Part shown: piece by piece, positions 42,819 to 52,778 of the stretch
Numbering within the stretch: the stretch's first letter is position 1
Layout of the letters: the number at the start of each line of letters is the position of its first letter
Assembly: GCA_024195265.1 (NCBI GenBank)
Contig: JAJLRJ010000006.1
Coordinates: 24,495,270 to 24,559,269 of the forward strand
Length of the DNA stretch: 64,000 nucleotides
Origin: Dendrophyllia cribrosa
Taxonomy: Eukaryota; Cnidaria; Anthozoa; Scleractinia; Dendrophylliidae
Reading direction: 5' to 3'
The notes under the pieces: model-generated
What the model was told of the DNA's origin: nothing
Database searches by the model: none
What the model saw: only the letters and a program-made list of their open reading frames with translations
Program-made: the position numbers and the translations under genes

Positions 42819-45530
42819 TTAGTTGAATGAAAAGCGTTCGTTGATTCCGTGGGGTTTGAGAGTGCCGATTTGAAAGATGATTTTTTGTTCTAGGTTTTTA
42901 CGGCTTTCTGTGTTACCCTGGTGTAGGGAAAGGCCGCAGATTGTCATGTGTTGTTTAGAATGGTTAGTAAGATTAAAATGGCGCGCGACTGGTTTGGATG
43001 CGTCTTTGTCATTTTTTTCAACGTCTCGGAGATGTTCACGAAAACGGTCGCCCAGTCTCCTCCCTGTTTCGCCAATGTATATCTTTTTGCAAAAAGTACA
43101 TGTAATGCAGTAGATAACATTTACGGAGGTGCATGTAAAACGATCAGTGATTTTAATAGATCGTTTGGGTCCTGTTATTTTGTCCGCGTTGTGAATGAAA
43201 GGACAAGTGTTACATCGTGTGCGTGTGCATTTGAAAGTTCCCGGTACATCGTCAGATTTCAGTGCGCTCGTAACTAGAAAGTTGCCTATGTTTTTGTCAC
43301 GTTTGAATGAAATTAGTGGGGGTTGTGAAAAAATTCTGCCAGTTTCGGGGTCGTTTTGGAGTAATTTGAAATTTTTTAAAATGATGCTTTTGACTGTGTT
43401 GTTGTGTGGGTGGAAAGTGAGGGTGAATGGAATTCTCTCGTTCTCTTCCTTCTGTGGCGTTTGTAGTGCTGACTGTCTGTCGATCTGTTGTGCACGTTGT
43501 TGGCCCGTATTAACAACAGAGTCAGGGTACCCACGTTTCTTGAAAAACTGGCACATTTCTTCTGATTTGTTGGAAAAATCAGAGTCATCACTACATAGAC
43601 GTCGAAGTCTGAGAAATTGAGAATACGGAATGGCGTTTTTAACGTGCGATGGATGTGAGGATGAATGTAACAGATAACTGTGGGAATCTGTAGGTTTGTA
43701 GTGCACACTTGTGGATAAACTGTTACCGTTGATTGAAATATTAATGTCAAGAAAAGCGACTGAGGTTTCGGAAATTTCCCAGGTATATTTTAGAGCTGGA
43801 TGAAAAGTATTGACAGAAGTTATGAATTGATTAAGTTCCTCTTTACTGGAAGAGGTAGCGCCAATGCAATCATCGATGTAACGGCCGTAGAGTTCGGGTT
43901 TGGTTCCGTGGTACTGATTAAAAAATTTGTCTTCGATGTGGCCTACAAAAAGGTTAGCGTAGCTTGGTCCCATTTTGGTGCCCATGGCGACTCCATTTAC
44001 TTGTTTGTAGTAGTTTTGGGAAAATGAAAAACAGTTAAGTGTCAAAACTAATTCGGCTAAGCGGAGCAGTGTTTCTGAGCTTGGGTTTTGAATGGAGCGC
44101 TGGTCGAAAAAATATTTTAGTGCTTGAAGTCCTTCGTCATTGGGGATGACGGTATATAAAGAGGTAATGTCCATAGTGAAAATTAATTTGTTTTCGCTGG
44201 CAAAACTGAAATCCCGGAAAATTTCGAGTGCGTGATTGGTGTCCTTAATGTACGAGGGTAGTGATTTGACAATGGGGGCCATGATTTTGTCTAAATAGCT
44301 AGAAATTAGTTCGGTAGGACAGCTACAAGCGGAAACAATGGGTCGGCCCGGATTGTTTGGTTTATGAATTTTAGGTTTGAAATAAACGCGTGAGGTTCTA
44401 GGAGTAGTGATGATGAGATTGTTGGCGGTAACTGGTAATTGTTGTTTAGTAATGAGGTCTTGGATAGTTTCTTTGACAATTTTTTGGTTGGTAGAAGTGA
44501 GATCTTTATCAACTTTGGCATAGAAAGCGGTGTCAGAAAGTTGCCGAAAAGCCTCTTGTCGGTAAAGGTCGGTCCGCCAAACAACTACCGCCCCGCCTTT
44601 GTCGGCCGCTTTGATAACAATGTCGCGTCGTTTGCTAAGACTTTTGAGCGCTGCCCATTCTCCTGTTGAAAGGTTGGAAATTTTGGTGTGGCGGTTAAAT
44701 TTAAGTTTTTGGACATCGTGACGACATTTTTTGACGAAAAAATCTAGAGAAGAAAACTGGCCCTCTGGGGGAGTCCATTTTGATTTGCGAACGTTGAGTG
44801 TTTCAAAAACATCTTTTTCCGAGGTGTTAGAATTGTCTTCTTTGTCGTGGAAAAAAGCTCTTAATTGCACGCGGCGAAGGAATTTTTCAACATCTTGTTT
44901 GACTGAAAATTCGTCGGTTTGTTTCGCTATAGGAACAAAGTTTAAACCTTTACTAAGAACGGACCTCTCTGGGTTAGAAAGCGGCAAATTTTCCGGAATG
45001 GTAACGACGCCATTGTGACTATCGAATGAATGGTCGCCGGATAATTGAGGACCTATTAACTGTTCAAGTTTTTGGGTCTTGATTTGGTTAAGGCTGTTGA
45101 ACAGTTTAGCATTGAGTTCTTGAATTTTAGCGCGAATTGATTGTACTAAGACAGCTGGACAAATTTTGGAAAGTTCGGAACGGTATTGGATAATTTCCTT
45201 TTCGAGATTGTTACGTTTAAGGCACATAGCTCTGATAGTGATCCTCATAATATTACGCGAGAAAGAATTTTGGGCATGGTGAATTTCGTGGAAATATTGT
45301 TGATTGGAATCAGAGAATGTAGAAGCGTGAAAATTTGAACGAAACCCTTTAGGAATGACTTTGGATTGGAGGCAACGGCCGATGAAATTGATGTGACTAC
45401 AAAACCTAGTTTTGGTAAAGATGTGAGTGGCTAAACGAAAGGCTAAATTAGTGGAAATGGGGGGAAAAGGAATAAGATAACTTACGATTTCCTGGCGTAG
45501 CTCCTTGGTGAGTGTCTTGAGGTTAGGCAT
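42819..45530 (-). CDS. Penelope-like reverse transcriptase / GIY-YIG endonuclease (left copy)
   Basis: A 903-aa polyprotein for target-primed retrotransposition. It has an N-terminal region of about 300 aa, then the RT: DKGGAVVVW (310-318), KPKIHK (385-390, the motif typical of Penelope RTs), motif A with D454 (MDITSLYT), motif B NGVAMGTKMGPSYANL (512-527), motif C YIDD (551-554) and FLDI (593-596). The linker has a C-x4-C-x2-C finger (C768, C773, C776). The GIY-YIG domain follows, with Y807, YIG 818-820, R829, E832, a late Glu (E881) and N897, plus Cys and His pairs consistent with the zinc site of Penelope endonucleases. No stop or frameshift. The translation is the same as the right copy's. 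The clade (Neptune- or Poseidon-like) is unresolved. Confidence 0.95.
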   Translation of the reverse strand: MPNLKTLTKELRQEIVSYLIPFPPISTNLAFRLATHIFTKTRFCSHINFIGRCLQSKVIPKGFRSNFHASTFSDSNQQYFHEIHHAQNSFSRNIMRITIRAMCLKRNNLEKEIIQYRSELSKICPAVLVQSIRAKIQELNAKLFNSLNQIKTQKLEQLIGPQLSGDHSFDSHNGVVTIPENLPLSNPERSVLSKGLNFVPIAKQTDEFSVKQDVEKFLRRVQLRAFFHDKEDNSNTSEKDVFETLNVRKSKWTPPEGQFSSLDFFVKKCRHDVQKLKFNRHTKISNLSTGEWAALKSLSKRRDIVIKAADKGGAVVVWRTDLYRQEAFRQLSDTAFYAKVDKDLTSTNQKIVKETIQDLITKQQLPVTANNLIITTPRTSRVYFKPKIHKPNNPGRPIVSACSCPTELISSYLDKIMAPIVKSLPSYIKDTNHALEIFRDFSFASENKLIFTMDITSLYTVIPNDEGLQALKYFFDQRSIQNPSSETLLRLAELVLTLNCFSFSQNYYKQVNGVAMGTKMGPSYANLFVGHIEDKFFNQYHGTKPELYGRYIDDCIGATSSSKEELNQFITSVNTFHPALKYTWEISETSVAFLDINISINGNSLSTSVHYKPTDSHSYLLHSSSHPSHVKNAIPYSQFLRLRRLCSDDSDFSNKSEEMCQFFKKRGYPDSVVNTGQQRAQQIDRQSALQTPQKEENERIPFTLTFHPHNNTVKSIILKNFKLLQNDPETGRIFSQPPLISFKRDKNIGNFLVTSALKSDDVPGTFKCTRTRCNTCPFIHNADKITGPKRSIKITDRFTCTSVNVIYCITCTFCKKIYIGETGRRLGDRFREHLRDVEKNDKDASKPVARHFNLTNHSKQHMTICGLSLHQGNTESRKNLEQKIIFQIGTLKPHGINERFSFN

Positions 45531-45619
45531 CGTTGTCTTCGGTTCGTTCGGTGAGAAAGCTGTTGAGTAAGAAATATTGATGTAAAAAGTTAATGGTCGC
45601 AGCGAATAAACAACAAATG

Positions 45620-46088
45620 AATGGGGTTAGTTTCTAGAGAAACTGTGGTGCTGCGTCGGTGGGGGGATGAAACACGAGAATTTAGTTTTATCGACTGAGT
45701 CGATAAGGTAAATTGACCACCGTAAAAAGATTCAAATAGCTGACGTTTCGAGCGCTAGCCCTTCGTCGGAGCGAATCAAGGAATTGTGGGTAGTGTGTGG
45801 TTTTATATAGTAAGCGGTGGAGCTACGCTATTGGTGGAAATTTGGTGACGTGAAAAACAAATGTAGATTAGTTGAATGAAAAGCGTTCGTTGATTCCGTG
45901 GGGTTTGAGAGTGCCGATTTGAAAGATGATTTTTTGTTCTAGGTTTTTACGGCTTTCTGTGTTACCCTGGTGTAGGGAAAGGCCGCAGATTGTCATGTGT
46001 TGTTTAGAATGGTTAGTAAGATTAAAATGGCGCGCGACTGGTTTGGATGCGTCTTTGTCATTTTTTTCAACGTCTCGGAGATGTTCAC
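45620..46088 (-). repeat. Upstream pseudo-LTR of the left arm
   Basis: 469 bp identical in arrangement to 42571-43039. It includes the end of the endonuclease frame, a TATATAAAA box and the hammerhead-like motif (45729-45777). It probably carries the promoter. Confidence 0.85.
45729..45777 (-). ncRNA. Hammerhead-ribozyme-like motif, pseudo-LTR of left arm
   Basis: Same sequence as 42680-42728, 3049 bp upstream in the element. A transcript across both would carry two motifs bounding one unit length. Confidence 0.65.
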
Positions 46089-46498
46089 CATTTTAATCTT
46101 ACTAACCATTCTAAACAACACATGACAATCTGCGGCCTTTCCCTACACCAGGGTAACACAGAAAGCCGTAAAAACCTAGAACAAAAAATCATCTTTCAAA
46201 TCGGCACTCTCAAACCCCACGGAATCAACGAACGCTTTTCATTCAACTAATCTACATTTGTTTTTCACGTCACCAAATTTCCACCAATAGCGTAGCTCCA
46301 CCGCTTACTATATAAAACCACACACTACCCACAATTCCTTGATTCGCTCCGACGAAGGGCTAGCGCTCGAAACGTCAGCTATTTGAATCTTTTTACGGTG
46401 GTCAATTTACCTTATCGACTCAGTCGATAAAACTAAATTCTCGTGTTTCATCCCCCCACCGACGCAGCACCACAGTTTCTCTAGAAACTAACCCCATT
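46089..46498 (+). repeat. Upstream pseudo-LTR of the right arm
   Basis: 410 bp matching 49138 onward, continued to the full CCCCATT end. It contains TATATAAAA at 46309-46317 and the hammerhead-like motif at 46341-46389. A leftover C-terminal frame (to 46250) has no start of its own. Confidence 0.85.
46341..46389 (+). ncRNA. Hammerhead-ribozyme-like motif, pseudo-LTR of right arm
   Basis: Stem I GATTC...GAATC, core CCGACGAA, stem II GGGC-TAGC-GCTC, CGAAACGTC. It lies about 25 bp downstream of the TATATAAAA box, so it would be at the 5' end of a transcript started there. Confidence 0.65.
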
Positions 46499-46587
46499 CA
46501 TTTGTTGTTTATTCGCTGCGACCATTAACTTTTTACATCAATATTTCTTACTCAACAGCTTTCTCACCGAACGAACCGAAGACAACG

Positions 46588-49299
46588 ATGCCTAACCTCA
46601 AGACACTCACCAAGGAGCTACGCCAGGAAATCGTAAGTTATCTTATTCCTTTTCCCCCCATTTCCACTAATTTAGCCTTTCGTTTAGCCACTCACATCTT
46701 TACCAAAACTAGGTTTTGTAGTCACATCAATTTCATCGGCCGTTGCCTCCAATCCAAAGTCATTCCTAAAGGGTTTCGTTCAAATTTTCACGCTTCTACA
46801 TTCTCTGATTCCAATCAACAATATTTCCACGAAATTCACCATGCCCAAAATTCTTTCTCGCGTAATATTATGAGGATCACTATCAGAGCTATGTGCCTTA
46901 AACGTAACAATCTCGAAAAGGAAATTATCCAATACCGTTCCGAACTTTCCAAAATTTGTCCAGCTGTCTTAGTACAATCAATTCGCGCTAAAATTCAAGA
47001 ACTCAATGCTAAACTGTTCAACAGCCTTAACCAAATCAAGACCCAAAAACTTGAACAGTTAATAGGTCCTCAATTATCCGGCGACCATTCATTCGATAGT
47101 CACAATGGCGTCGTTACCATTCCGGAAAATTTGCCGCTTTCTAACCCAGAGAGGTCCGTTCTTAGTAAAGGTTTAAACTTTGTTCCTATAGCGAAACAAA
47201 CCGACGAATTTTCAGTCAAACAAGATGTTGAAAAATTCCTTCGCCGCGTGCAATTAAGAGCTTTTTTCCACGACAAAGAAGACAATTCTAACACCTCGGA
47301 AAAAGATGTTTTTGAAACACTCAACGTTCGCAAATCAAAATGGACTCCCCCAGAGGGCCAGTTTTCTTCTCTAGATTTTTTCGTCAAAAAATGTCGTCAC
47401 GATGTCCAAAAACTTAAATTTAACCGCCACACCAAAATTTCCAACCTTTCAACAGGAGAATGGGCAGCGCTCAAAAGTCTTAGCAAACGACGCGACATTG
47501 TTATCAAAGCGGCCGACAAAGGCGGGGCGGTAGTTGTTTGGCGGACCGACCTTTACCGACAAGAGGCTTTTCGGCAACTTTCTGACACCGCTTTCTATGC
47601 CAAAGTTGATAAAGATCTCACTTCTACCAACCAAAAAATTGTCAAAGAAACTATCCAAGACCTCATTACTAAACAACAATTACCAGTTACCGCCAACAAT
47701 CTCATCATCACTACTCCTAGAACCTCACGCGTTTATTTCAAACCTAAAATTCATAAACCAAACAATCCGGGCCGACCCATTGTTTCCGCTTGTAGCTGTC
47801 CTACCGAACTAATTTCTAGCTATTTAGACAAAATCATGGCCCCCATTGTCAAATCACTACCCTCGTACATTAAGGACACCAATCACGCACTCGAAATTTT
47901 CCGGGATTTCAGTTTTGCCAGCGAAAACAAATTAATTTTCACTATGGACATTACCTCTTTATATACCGTCATCCCCAATGACGAAGGACTTCAAGCACTA
48001 AAATATTTTTTCGACCAGCGCTCCATTCAAAACCCAAGCTCAGAAACACTGCTCCGCTTAGCCGAATTAGTTTTGACACTTAACTGTTTTTCATTTTCCC
48101 AAAACTACTACAAACAAGTAAATGGAGTCGCCATGGGCACCAAAATGGGACCAAGCTACGCTAACCTTTTTGTAGGCCACATCGAAGACAAATTTTTTAA
48201 TCAGTACCACGGAACCAAACCCGAACTCTACGGCCGTTACATCGATGATTGCATTGGCGCTACCTCTTCCAGTAAAGAGGAACTTAATCAATTCATAACT
48301 TCTGTCAATACTTTTCATCCAGCTCTAAAATATACCTGGGAAATTTCCGAAACCTCAGTCGCTTTTCTTGACATTAATATTTCAATCAACGGTAACAGTT
48401 TATCCACAAGTGTGCACTACAAACCTACAGATTCCCACAGTTATCTGTTACATTCATCCTCACATCCATCGCACGTTAAAAACGCCATTCCGTATTCTCA
48501 ATTTCTCAGACTTCGACGTCTATGTAGTGATGACTCTGATTTTTCCAACAAATCAGAAGAAATGTGCCAGTTTTTCAAGAAACGTGGGTACCCTGACTCT
48601 GTTGTTAATACGGGCCAACAACGTGCACAACAGATCGACAGACAGTCAGCACTACAAACGCCACAGAAGGAAGAGAACGAGAGAATTCCATTCACCCTCA
48701 CTTTCCACCCACACAACAACACAGTCAAAAGCATCATTTTAAAAAATTTCAAATTACTCCAAAACGACCCCGAAACTGGCAGAATTTTTTCACAACCCCC
48801 ACTAATTTCATTCAAACGTGACAAAAACATAGGCAACTTTCTAGTTACGAGCGCACTGAAATCTGACGATGTACCGGGAACTTTCAAATGCACACGCACA
48901 CGATGTAACACTTGTCCTTTCATTCACAACGCGGACAAAATAACAGGACCCAAACGATCTATTAAAATCACTGATCGTTTTACATGCACCTCCGTAAATG
49001 TTATCTACTGCATTACATGTACTTTTTGCAAAAAGATATACATTGGCGAAACAGGGAGGAGACTGGGCGACCGTTTTCGTGAACATCTCCGAGACGTTGA
49101 AAAAAATGACAAAGACGCATCCAAACCAGTCGCGCGCCATTTTAATCTTACTAACCATTCTAAACAACACATGACAATCTGCGGCCTTTCCCTACACCAG
49201 GGTAACACAGAAAGCCGTAAAAACCTAGAACAAAAAATCATCTTTCAAATCGGCACTCTCAAACCCCACGGAATCAACGAACGCTTTTCATTCAACTAA
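46588..49299 (+). CDS. Penelope-like reverse transcriptase / GIY-YIG endonuclease (right copy)
   Basis: A 903-aa ORF from ATG at 46588 to TAA, with the same domains, catalytic residues and sequence as the left copy: RT with MDITSLYT and YIDD, a cysteine linker finger, and GIY-YIG with YIGET and REH. The start is supported by the first in-frame ATG after the pseudo-LTR and an 89-bp leader. It diverges from the left ORF with about 1.06 kb between the starts. That interval holds both pseudo-LTRs and could act as a bidirectional promoter. The intact frame and matching target duplication indicate a recent, perhaps still active, insertion. Confidence 0.95.
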   Translation: MPNLKTLTKELRQEIVSYLIPFPPISTNLAFRLATHIFTKTRFCSHINFIGRCLQSKVIPKGFRSNFHASTFSDSNQQYFHEIHHAQNSFSRNIMRITIRAMCLKRNNLEKEIIQYRSELSKICPAVLVQSIRAKIQELNAKLFNSLNQIKTQKLEQLIGPQLSGDHSFDSHNGVVTIPENLPLSNPERSVLSKGLNFVPIAKQTDEFSVKQDVEKFLRRVQLRAFFHDKEDNSNTSEKDVFETLNVRKSKWTPPEGQFSSLDFFVKKCRHDVQKLKFNRHTKISNLSTGEWAALKSLSKRRDIVIKAADKGGAVVVWRTDLYRQEAFRQLSDTAFYAKVDKDLTSTNQKIVKETIQDLITKQQLPVTANNLIITTPRTSRVYFKPKIHKPNNPGRPIVSACSCPTELISSYLDKIMAPIVKSLPSYIKDTNHALEIFRDFSFASENKLIFTMDITSLYTVIPNDEGLQALKYFFDQRSIQNPSSETLLRLAELVLTLNCFSFSQNYYKQVNGVAMGTKMGPSYANLFVGHIEDKFFNQYHGTKPELYGRYIDDCIGATSSSKEELNQFITSVNTFHPALKYTWEISETSVAFLDINISINGNSLSTSVHYKPTDSHSYLLHSSSHPSHVKNAIPYSQFLRLRRLCSDDSDFSNKSEEMCQFFKKRGYPDSVVNTGQQRAQQIDRQSALQTPQKEENERIPFTLTFHPHNNTVKSIILKNFKLLQNDPETGRIFSQPPLISFKRDKNIGNFLVTSALKSDDVPGTFKCTRTRCNTCPFIHNADKITGPKRSIKITDRFTCTSVNVIYCITCTFCKKIYIGETGRRLGDRFREHLRDVEKNDKDASKPVARHFNLTNHSKQHMTICGLSLHQGNTESRKNLEQKIIFQIGTLKPHGINERFSFN

Positions 49300-49389
49300 T
49301 CTACATTTGTTTTTCACGTCACCAAATTTCCACCAATAGCGTAGCTCCACCGCTTACTATATAAAACCACACACTACCCACAATTCCTT

Positions 49390-49438
49390 GATTCGCTCCG
49401 ACGAAGGGCTAGCGCTCGAAACGTCAGCTATTTGAATC
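49390..49438 (+). ncRNA. Hammerhead-ribozyme-like motif, 3' end of right arm
   Basis: Same as 46341-46389; the element ends 52 bp later. Confidence 0.65.
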
Positions 49439-49490
49439 TTTTTACGGTGGTCAATTTACCTTATCGACTCAGTCGATAAAACTAAATTCT

Positions 49491-49502
49491 CTATTTTTAT
49501 TG
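49491..49502. repeat. Right target-site duplication of the Penelope-like pair
   Basis: CTATTTTTATTG, followed by GCCCCGTAGTACTG as in the empty site of unit 1. Confidence 0.9.
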
Positions 49503-49728
49503 GCCCCGTAGTACTGTAGCTTCTATTGTGTTTAGGTCTAGGGCTATTGTTTGTGTTGTTTAACCTATTGTTTCGTTAACCAATCACTGAGCTTGTTTGG
49601 AAAGGTACAGCCTCTCCCAAAATCCACGACATCCGTTAGCGCATGCCTAATGCATTAATGTACTATTGCGCTTGCTCAGTACCAGAAAACGGAAATAATA
49701 AAAACTTTCGTGTGTGCATTCTGGGAAT

Positions 49729-49932
49729 AAGTTCGTGTTCCAGTATCCTGTATGATGCTTAGTGATGTTGGATGATGTCTAGTTCCATTAGATGATTTCT
49801 AGGGAAGTTGATTAGGTCTAGCAACGTGCGATGATGTGTAGTGATGTTCCATGACGGGTGGTTAGGATTGGTGGTGGTTTAGGGGACAACATTGTTATTG
49901 ATTTTCAATTTGGTGTACTGGAACACGAACTC
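49729..49932. mobile_element. 204-bp MITE, ends AAGTTCGTGTTCCAGTA (unit 2)
   Basis: Orthologue of 18830-19033 with one change in the last three bases. Confidence 0.65.
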
Positions 49933-50589
49933 AATATATATAGTTAGGCTTAGCCTAACAGCGGCGCCCTCTGAAGACCCTCTGAACAAGCTTAACTAAG
50001 ATGAAACTTAACTAATAGGTGAAAGGTCGGAAGCACAAGAATTAAGATTAATATTGACGACCGGGCTATTTTTCAATTTTAGCAATTCTCAAAAACAGTA
50101 TTACCCGACCGTCTGCACAGTACATTTAGACCGTACAAAGGTTCACAAAAACAACTTTTTCTCCGTCTAGAATAACTATTACGACTACTGTTAAAAAATA
50201 CAGTTGTAGCTTGTCAAAAAATGCCTGAGAAACTGATTTGGCAATCAAAATTGCCAAAAATACACAAACATATTTGCATACGGCCACGCGAGTGAAGTTA
50301 GAACTATAATAAAACACATAAAAATGGACAACACAATCTTCTTTCGAAAAATTTTATTCAAATCTCCATTAGTTTATGTTGAAAAGCAAAACGCAAAACG
50401 CGCATCGAGGCCGAGCCGTGTCTTCGATGAAATTCAAGAAATTAATACAACTGAATTTAAGCTACACGTTTAAAAACAATTCTCCAAAACTAACGAGAAC
50501 ACATTTACAAAAAGTCAATCACAGATTGATATCAAGATAAATTCCCATCGAAAAATGTAATTTGTTTTACCTTTAAGTCCCTTCGGCGA

Positions 50590-50760
50590 CTACTGTGCTT
50601 GGAAATTCTTTAAATCTCCGCTTTGGTGCTGAAATCCGTAAAACGAACCCATCTCTCGCATTGCTAAAAACGTATATAGTTCCTCGAAGCAAGATTTTAT
50701 CCCTGAAAGCTCTTCTTTTTCCACTAAAGCGGCTTCTGAGTATCCCTTAATTAGCATCCC
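50590..50760 (-). pseudogene. Frameshifted copy of the unknown ORF (unit 2)
   Basis: Same start (MLIKGYSEAALVEKEELSG), but a 2-bp loss (CCATCTCTCGC in place of CCATCCGCTCGC) changes the last third of the product. One substitution also changes EEIYT to EELYT. Confidence 0.3.
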
Positions 50761-51166
50761 TGTCTTGAGTAGCAAACCACGATAAAATATAGGAAAATAA
50801 CGACTTTAATTTAAACCGTTTTCTCCGCTCAGTAAACACAGCAAAACATCAAAGTGTTTTCCCAGCTGACGTGACATTCGGCCGTGTAACCGCGCGAAAA
50901 AAAAGCCTCGCTTTGGTTTCAACATGACGTCGTACGCGCATGTTTTGCGACGTCATACGCGCCCGCGAGCTAGTCCTCCGCTAAGATCCCGGATGTTGTG
51001 TGGCGTCATACGCGCATGCGCGCTAGCCTTGCGCGACACACATGTTTTTGTTGCAGAGAGCGCCCGCGAAACATTCCGCTAGCCATGACCATGAAAAATG
51101 AGGGCAAAGGTTCTATGAGTATGGGGCTCCGCAGCCGGGCCTTCGCAATTCGGCCCGGCTAGTGCT

Positions 51167-51296
51167 CCGCTAAAAACTGAACTTTGTGACATTCGAGTAA
51201 TGATTTTCTTACGATCATACGTAATCATGCCGGGTGGTTGCTTACCGGAAACAGAAAACAAAAGAATATGACAAACTTCTGGCCTAAAAAGTGGTA
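51167..51296. mobile_element. Fragment of the pogo-like MITE (end of unit 2)
   Basis: Orthologue of 20328-20457. Confidence 0.7.
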
Positions 51297-51882
51297 GACT
51301 TTCTCAAAGTCCGTTTTTGGTATTTTCGTTTTCGTTTTGGGTGGTATTTATAATTAGACGTTTTTTGTTTTATGCTTTTCGAAGGCAAGCTAGCGCTAAA
51401 TTATTATAAACATTCACCATTCGCAAAAAGATATATATTTGAAATTAATGCGACATTACTCCAAAATTGACCACGGTAAAGAGTGCACCAATGTTGTCAA
51501 ATGAAAAGAAAAACTTTGGTGGCAAAAATTTCTAACGAACGCTTTCAAAATTGGCATTTTAAAATTACAGGCTTTATTGTGATTGGCTAGTAATTGGCTT
51601 CATTTGCATAGGGCCTTTTCTTGCATGCTCAGGCACAGTTTAAAGTTAGTGACGATTCCACCTAAAATCATTATTAGCTGCATTTACAGCAAATTGAGAA
51701 TGAGTATACATTGCAACAAGTCTTCACCTTGTCTCTAATTTAAACCCGTTTCTTTTTTTGGGGGGTGAACTGAAAGTACTGATTTCTGCGAACGCTGTCT
51801 CAAGCCTTACGTTTTAAAGATTGTTTGAGGTCTTCAAAACTCAAAACTCTCGTTTTTGAATCAGGCCAATCCACTAAAAGTA

Positions 51883-52023
51883 TGTATATGTTGTGGTTCA
51901 ATTTTATCCTTGATTCAAATTTTATTTTCCTTTGTTTTTGGCTATGGTAATGTATGATAATGAGTTTTAAACAAAGGAAAATAAAATTTGAACTAAGCAT
52001 AAAATTTAACCACAACATATACA
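51883..52023. repeat. Long hairpin, 55-bp arms (unit 3)
   Basis: Third copy of the hairpin at 1649-1789, in the same context, with one extra substitution in the right arm. Confidence 0.8.
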
Positions 52024-52778
52024 TGCTTGGCTATTTTTTTTTTTATATCATTGACTTGCATTGCGCTTGGGTAATTGTTAAAATATATACTTGTACAAGC
52101 CTGTGACGATTGTATATGTATCGACTAGACAATATCTATTTTATGTTTAGCACTAAACAATATAAACATGGATTTTTCTTGCACGCTTTTTTTTATTACT
52201 ATTATTCCCTGCATTTTCATTCCCAAATATGTGGCAGAAGGCCCATGGGACGAGATTGGATAGCATGCATTTCGACTAAATAAAGTTTTATTTATCTCAA
52301 ATAGACTTAATTAAATTACTCACATTTCAATAGTGATGTGTCTTTTCTGGTCATTTCTTCCCTATATTTTGTGGACAATGCTTGAAAAACTGCGCCAGCA
52401 TCCCTAAAGGGTTGGTAACCAAGCGCTCGGTGCTTATTTTTTAAAGGTTCTAAATTTTACGTTTTTTCTTTCACGATCCCGCGAAAGGAAAAGTTCACGC
52501 AAAAAAAGCTTCCCGCACAATTTTTTTTCGTAAAAAGTTACTCCCACTGTCGATACAACACCTTTAAACGTTATGTAAAATCGTGTTTGTACCAATTTAC
52601 TTAAAACGCGCGTCTCTTTCGTTCAGAAACAAAACTTTGAGGAATAAAACGATGAGATTGTAGTCGATAAGCGCAACGGTCGCTCGTGTCCCACCCGTAA
52701 CTAGCTTTTCGTGAAAGCATTCAAGGACCCGAGAGCCGCATTGAATTTTCTGGTTGTATTTATCGTCTTTATGAGGCG

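Larger units (their letters stand above)
42571..46088 (-). mobile_element. Penelope-like element A, left arm of the inverted pair
   Basis: On the minus strand: partial pseudo-LTR (46088-45620), 5' UTR (45619-45531), 903-codon ORF and full 3' terminus ending CCCCATT at 42571. The upstream pseudo-LTR is a direct copy of 42571-43039, so the element has the tandem partial-copy organisation known for Penelope-like elements. It begins inside the GIY-YIG coding region at TGAACATCTC. It meets the right arm head to head at 46088/46089. Confidence 0.9.
46089..49490 (+). mobile_element. Penelope-like element A, right arm of the inverted pair
   Basis: Partial pseudo-LTR (46089-46498), 5' UTR, 903-codon ORF and a 3' terminus that stops at CTAAATTCT (49490), 57 bp short of the CCCCATT end found in its own pseudo-LTR and in the left arm. 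The pseudo-LTR starts at CATTTTAATC, about 50 bp further downstream in the element than the left arm's does. Confidence 0.9.
20505..51343. repeat. Tandem segmental unit 2 (30.8 kb with insertions)
   Basis: Collinear with unit 1 but enlarged by three clean insertions: 31717-35914, 39923-41836 and 42571-49490. It lacks the unit 1 insertions and has a short (GGGGAA)n and a long 21-bp minisatellite. Removing the insertions brings it back close to the unit 1 length. Confidence 0.9.
49503..51343. other. Unit-end region, mostly non-coding (unit 2)
   Basis: Orthologue of 18604-20504, with the 204-bp MITE, the frameshifted minus ORF, the CpG-rich patch and the pogo-like fragment. A short deletion near 50312 removes about 57 bp present at 19410-19470. 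Confidence 0.5.

Noticed and set aside
42877..45018. Several 75-141 codon frames opposite the Penelope ORFs
   Set aside because: They are antisense shadows of the 903-codon frames and recur mirror-wise at 47100-49241.
42571..49490. Pure assembly or library palindrome
   Set aside because: Unlikely because the two flanks differ, a 12-bp target duplication and an empty site exist, and the arms have different 5' and 3' end points. Read-level proof is still needed.
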